A stretch of 64,000 nt of DNA, taken from assembly GCA_037576195.1 (NCBI GenBank), contig CM075101.1, forward strand, positions 12,586,001 through 12,650,000. Direction: 5' to 3'. Within the stretch, counting starts at the first letter, position 1. Each line of letters starts with the position of its first letter. The DNA comes from Phytoseiulus persimilis (Eukaryota > Arthropoda > Arachnida > Mesostigmata > Phytoseiidae). Below are positions 60,605 through 64,000 of the stretch, one piece after another. A program made the position numbers and the translations under genes. Under the pieces are notes generated by a model that worked only from the letters and a program-made list of their open reading frames with translations, searched no databases and had not been told where the DNA came from.

Positions 60605-61685
60605 TCGAAACCCTTGATATCTTGAAAATTAGATCCGGCCCAAACGGTGCGAATCGGATCTTACATCAATAAGAGGAAAAACGTCCACCGTCGTTCTGGG
60701 CTGAAGCCCCAAAAATGAAATATATGAGCGAATTCACATATTCGACCGCCATGTACAGGGTGTGTTCTTCAAGCTGCAACATTTTCGTGGCCTCGGTGTT
60801 TTGTGCTGTATTTTGGTCAAATCGCATCCGATCTGGGAATTTCTCCCAGATCAGTGTTGCGTTTTCCAGAGCTCGTCGGAGTTTACCTCAGTGTAATCCA
60901 TGGCCCCTAAGAGAACCTACCAGGAGATCGCCGATTTGCAACCAATTTCGAAAAATTATAACCCGGAAGATCCCTCTCGATCCCTCGCTACAGAACGGGC
61001 GTTCAGATTGGTTGCGAATCGGAGAGGTGGTATTCAATACGAGATAGCCCAGACCCCCTGATGACCGCTCCCGTGGAGAACCGCCCGTAACTCCTCAGGG
61101 AAGCCAATTTCGGGAATTTCACTGCTCCAAGCTACCCGAAAAATAAATGACCGGGTCGATCCGATACCTTTTTTTCCACCTCGAAAGTCACTGGGCGCTC
61201 ATCTCCTGTCCTCGCCTGAAAATGCGTCGAAAACTCGGCAGGGGTCATGACGGATACGGCGAATAACAGCTCGGAAGAGTCGCGCGAAATCAAAGTTTCC
61301 GTTCCAAATCAGGAGCCGTTCGCCGCGATGACTTTCTCCCGTCTGCTGCGGAAGCCGAGTTGTCGGCGCGTTCTCAGGCGGGGACATGAGATGAGCGCCC
61401 AGTGACTTTTGAGGTGAAAAAAAAAGGTTATCGGATCGACACGGTTACACTGTTTTCGGTCAGTTTGGTTCAAAATAAGAAACTTTTGCCATCAGTGTTA
61501 TTCCCGAAATCGGGGAGGAAAACTATTCTCATGCTGGGGCTAGACATAGCGGCCAAATATGAAAAATTGCTCATATTTTTTTTGGGGGGCTTCAGCCCAG
61601 AACGACGGTGGACGTTTTGCCTCTCTTTTGATGTAGGATCCGTTTGGGCCGAATTTGATTTCCAAGATATCGAAGCTTCTTTCGA
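60605..61685. mobile_element. Foldback (long inverted-repeat) element, about 1.08 kb
   Basis: The two halves are imperfect reverse complements. The outer arms, 60605-60755 and 61538-61685, share cggcccaaacg and then a stretch of more than 30 bases around cgtccaccgtcgttctgggctgaagcccc, read in opposite directions. The inner arms, about 61103-61240 and 61355-61517, share gtcgatccgata, a short T-run, cacctc and gtcactgggcgctcatctc. A loop of roughly 100 bases lies at the centre. The outermost matches are tcgaaa and gatatcttg on each side. I see no clear target-site duplication and no transposase, so this is a non-autonomous foldback or MITE-like element or a genomic inverted duplication. The 102-codon ORF at 61402-61710 lies on the right arm and is probably incidental. 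Confidence 0.8.
60756..61102. other. Unpaired segment nested in the left arm of the foldback element
   Basis: The left arm carries about 350 bases with no counterpart in the right arm, where only about 20 bases (61518-61537) separate the matching blocks. Either a later insertion lengthened the left arm or a deletion shortened the right. The segment contains a perfect 9-bp hairpin (60830-60852, gatctggga / tcccagatc, 5-base loop) and an imperfect pair of ccgatttgcaaccaat near 60930-60947 with attggttgcgaatcgg at 61007-61022. Confidence 0.6.
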
Positions 61686-64000
61686 AAGTATGTACTCGAT
61701 GAAGCTCTGAGGATTGTCGTACACTGTCGAGCGGCCTACTCTGGAGAGCAGAACTTTTTCTTTACAGATTTTTTGCGATCGGAATGAATGAACGAGCCCT
61801 CGCAACTCAGAACTCGATATTTCGCACCACGGCCTGCTCTGAGATCCCGAGATTCCGTCGAAATAAACGGAGCATCAGTCCTGGTCCCGCATGGACAGGA
61901 GCGAGCACAGGTTGCATACGATTCAGGCCACGGTTTCAAGCCTGGCCGCTTCGTCATTATAAGGCGTTGCATTAGGCCCAGCCCAGTGTCACAGAATCGA
62001 GCATTGAAAACAGGATGTCCTGCAGATTCGAACGCCGAACAATCCGTTCGACGATTCATTACGGTTACCCGATGTACATGTCATTAATATTCCGATGCGC
62101 GAAGTCTTGCGTTCTCAGGCACTGATTTCTAAACGGCGTTCTGGTCGACGTTCTCGCAGCCTTACACGAGGACTTTCATGTTCATACGCGTTCTCCAAGA
62201 ACGGTCAGGTCGGCCAGATGAGGTGATGCGATGATTTCTCGAATAATCGCCAGAGAGTTCCTTTTTGCTGTTCCCGAGGAATCGGAGACTCAAGTTCCGA
62301 TTTCCTTCATCGAGAGTCTCCTCTCATGGAGCTGCGGCCGGTCCAACATTATATGCATCAATTGTGCTGCAAGAGAGCCAATCTTCGGACGAGATGTTCC
62401 GCTCTCAACAGATTCGACTTTCGGAGAAGGGTTCGCTGCGCATTCGTTCTCTAAACAAGCAGTCCACCAACAATGGGATCTGAAATTGGCTCCTTTCTGA
62501 AGTACGTGCCGTTGTGAACGAGACTTTCAATGGGAGCCGGAGCCTCTCGATGCGGATTCCGGGCCATAAGTCTATGGAATCCAGCTCAGAACCCGCGTGT
62601 CGAGCAGTCACTTCGAGCCGCACCGAACGATGCAGTTAGTGATTCGATTATAATAATTGCTTCCCATAAATCGCCACCTGCCGGTATATAATGCCAACCT
62701 CAATTTCTATAGGAGCCGTGCCCGTGGGCCTCAACGTGGCCTCAAGCGATGACGTTTGTAGGATTCAGCATTGCTCCCGGAAATCTCGGATACTCGGTAT
62801 TCGAGATTTGAAATCAAGTTAGGCCGTTGTCTCGATGTGCTGAGATTGCGTTGAGCGGAATAAGGAATCGGAAGACCTTGATGAGGAGGATCTTCCATGC
62901 ATCCTGAAGCGCCCTCAAGTGGTATCGTAAGCTGCTATTAATATTGCGACGACAGGCACGTCAAAGTCATCCTCGTATACGAGCTCGACCCTGAAACAGG
63001 ACTCACTGACAGGAGTTTAATATGCGTACGTTATGATACAGAGGACCGAAGAGTACTCGGAACGTACTTGAAAGTGACGCTCTCGATGACGGAGAATTAA
63101 TCCACGAAGCTTTATCTTGGATTTCGCAGATAAATTATTTTCAGGAAGCCTCGTGGAACATGTGAGCAGTTGAACCAAAGTCAAATGTGGCCCGGCGGGT
63201 TCCATCAAAGAACTTCATTAGGTATGCGAAAGATGCACGGAGTCATAATGGCTTCTAAACGCAAGGATGGGATCATCGATTCGTTCAGCCGATCAACTTT
63301 GGTCCGGATTTGAGAGCTTGATCACGCGAAGCGACCACTCCAGCTGGATCGAGCCGCCGCGATCCTGGAAATTCGGCTCGTCGGTGTTTCAAGAGCGACT
63401 CAATCAGAAGTCGGCGACATTCATCTTCGTCAATAACCTCTGCGAATCGACTCCATCGAGACAGGGACGACAACCTTTGGATCGAATCGCAGTTCCATGA
63501 TTCAACCTCTGAAAGCCTGGAGCCCGGCGTTCGAAAGGTAGAGAAAGTCAACACGGATGAGCGGAGACGATGAGGAGAGAAACGCAAGCGACCGGAAAAA
63601 ACTCTCACGCATACTACCAGTCAACATTCACAGGGCTCCGAGAGAATGTTTCTGTGACTGCGGTGACTTGAATGCAACGGTGTCTGATGTTGTTGATGTT
63701 GCTGCGGCCACCGCCTACCGGGCTCGATGTTGCAACAATGGGAACAACAGAGAGACTGAATTGATCTTGCAGAACAAAAAAGGGAACACAAGGCCAATAC
63801 ATTCAAAGCAACTGCAGGAACTCGAATAAGCACGCGATTGTTCTAGGGTATACCTGCGGAGGCGCTTCTTTTAGGCGAGGAAGTGAACTTTCTCGACTTC
63901 GAGTTGTCTTCTCGTTCCTCGGGATTTTCCAGCGACCTGCCGCAGGACTCGCAACCAGAACCGGATGGCCCCCGATTGGAACCATATCCAACTCCGCAAT
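61686..64000. other. Stretch right of the foldback element, no supported gene
   Basis: The ORF at 62231-62500 (89 codons, + strand) has natural composition but no motif. 62630-63010 is AT-richer and has no ORF of 60 codons. 63557-63829 holds another short ORF with GTT-repeat-derived Val/Ala residues. Nothing is supported. Confidence 0.4.

Noticed and set aside
61402..61710. 102-codon ORF at the right arm of the foldback as a transposon protein
   Set aside because: The mirror frame on the left arm is interrupted after about 20 codons and there is no transposase motif; length is within chance expectation.
1..64000. CRISPR array, operon, prophage or bacterial defence system
   Set aside because: No regularly spaced repeats or bacterial gene layout; the spliced FABP gene shows that the DNA is eukaryotic.

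Overview
This window looks like nuclear DNA from an arthropod, most likely a mite or a related arachnid. The argument rests on the one gene I can prove: an intron-containing fatty-acid-binding protein (FABP) whose sequence resembles the mite group-13 FABPs. That gene has GT-AG splicing, a CAAAATGG start context and an AATAAA poly(A) signal. Base composition is balanced to GC-rich by eye and CpG is plentiful, so heavy germline CpG methylation is unlikely. There are no operons, bacterial ribosome binding sites or phage modules. The species call is an inference.

Layout. 1-15 kb is GC- and CpG-rich, with short triplet and GACC repeats, a 19-base C run and a clean hairpin at 4.06 kb, but no gene I can support. 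15-26 kb is similar, with two long G runs. 27-33.7 kb is less GC-rich and holds overlapping coding-like frames that I cannot join into a gene. 36-39 kb carries a TCTCGCGAGA palindrome upstream of the FABP gene. The FABP gene occupies 39.1-40.6 kb on the + strand: TATA-like box, two coding exons, a 947-base phase-2 intron and a poly(A) signal. 41.4-44.5 kb is a second CpG- and triplet-rich block, holding a small ORF at 43.2 kb that begins with a good signal peptide. 45-53 kb contains several modest ORFs and, on the - strand at 51.5-53.0 kb, three exon-like pieces; one resembles part of a chitin-binding Peritrophin-A (CBM14) domain. 55-60 kb has a C18 run, a perfect short palindrome and Cys-rich coding-like frames. 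60.6-61.7 kb is a long foldback (inverted-repeat) element with an unrelated segment nested in its left arm. The rest, to 64 kb, shows nothing I can support.

The FABP is a stand-alone cytosolic lipid carrier, and nothing visible ties its neighbours to it functionally. Apart from the FABP and the directly visible repeats and palindromes, all gene calls here are low-confidence: at this base composition ORFs of 100-250 codons arise by chance in CpG-rich DNA, so length alone was not accepted as evidence.
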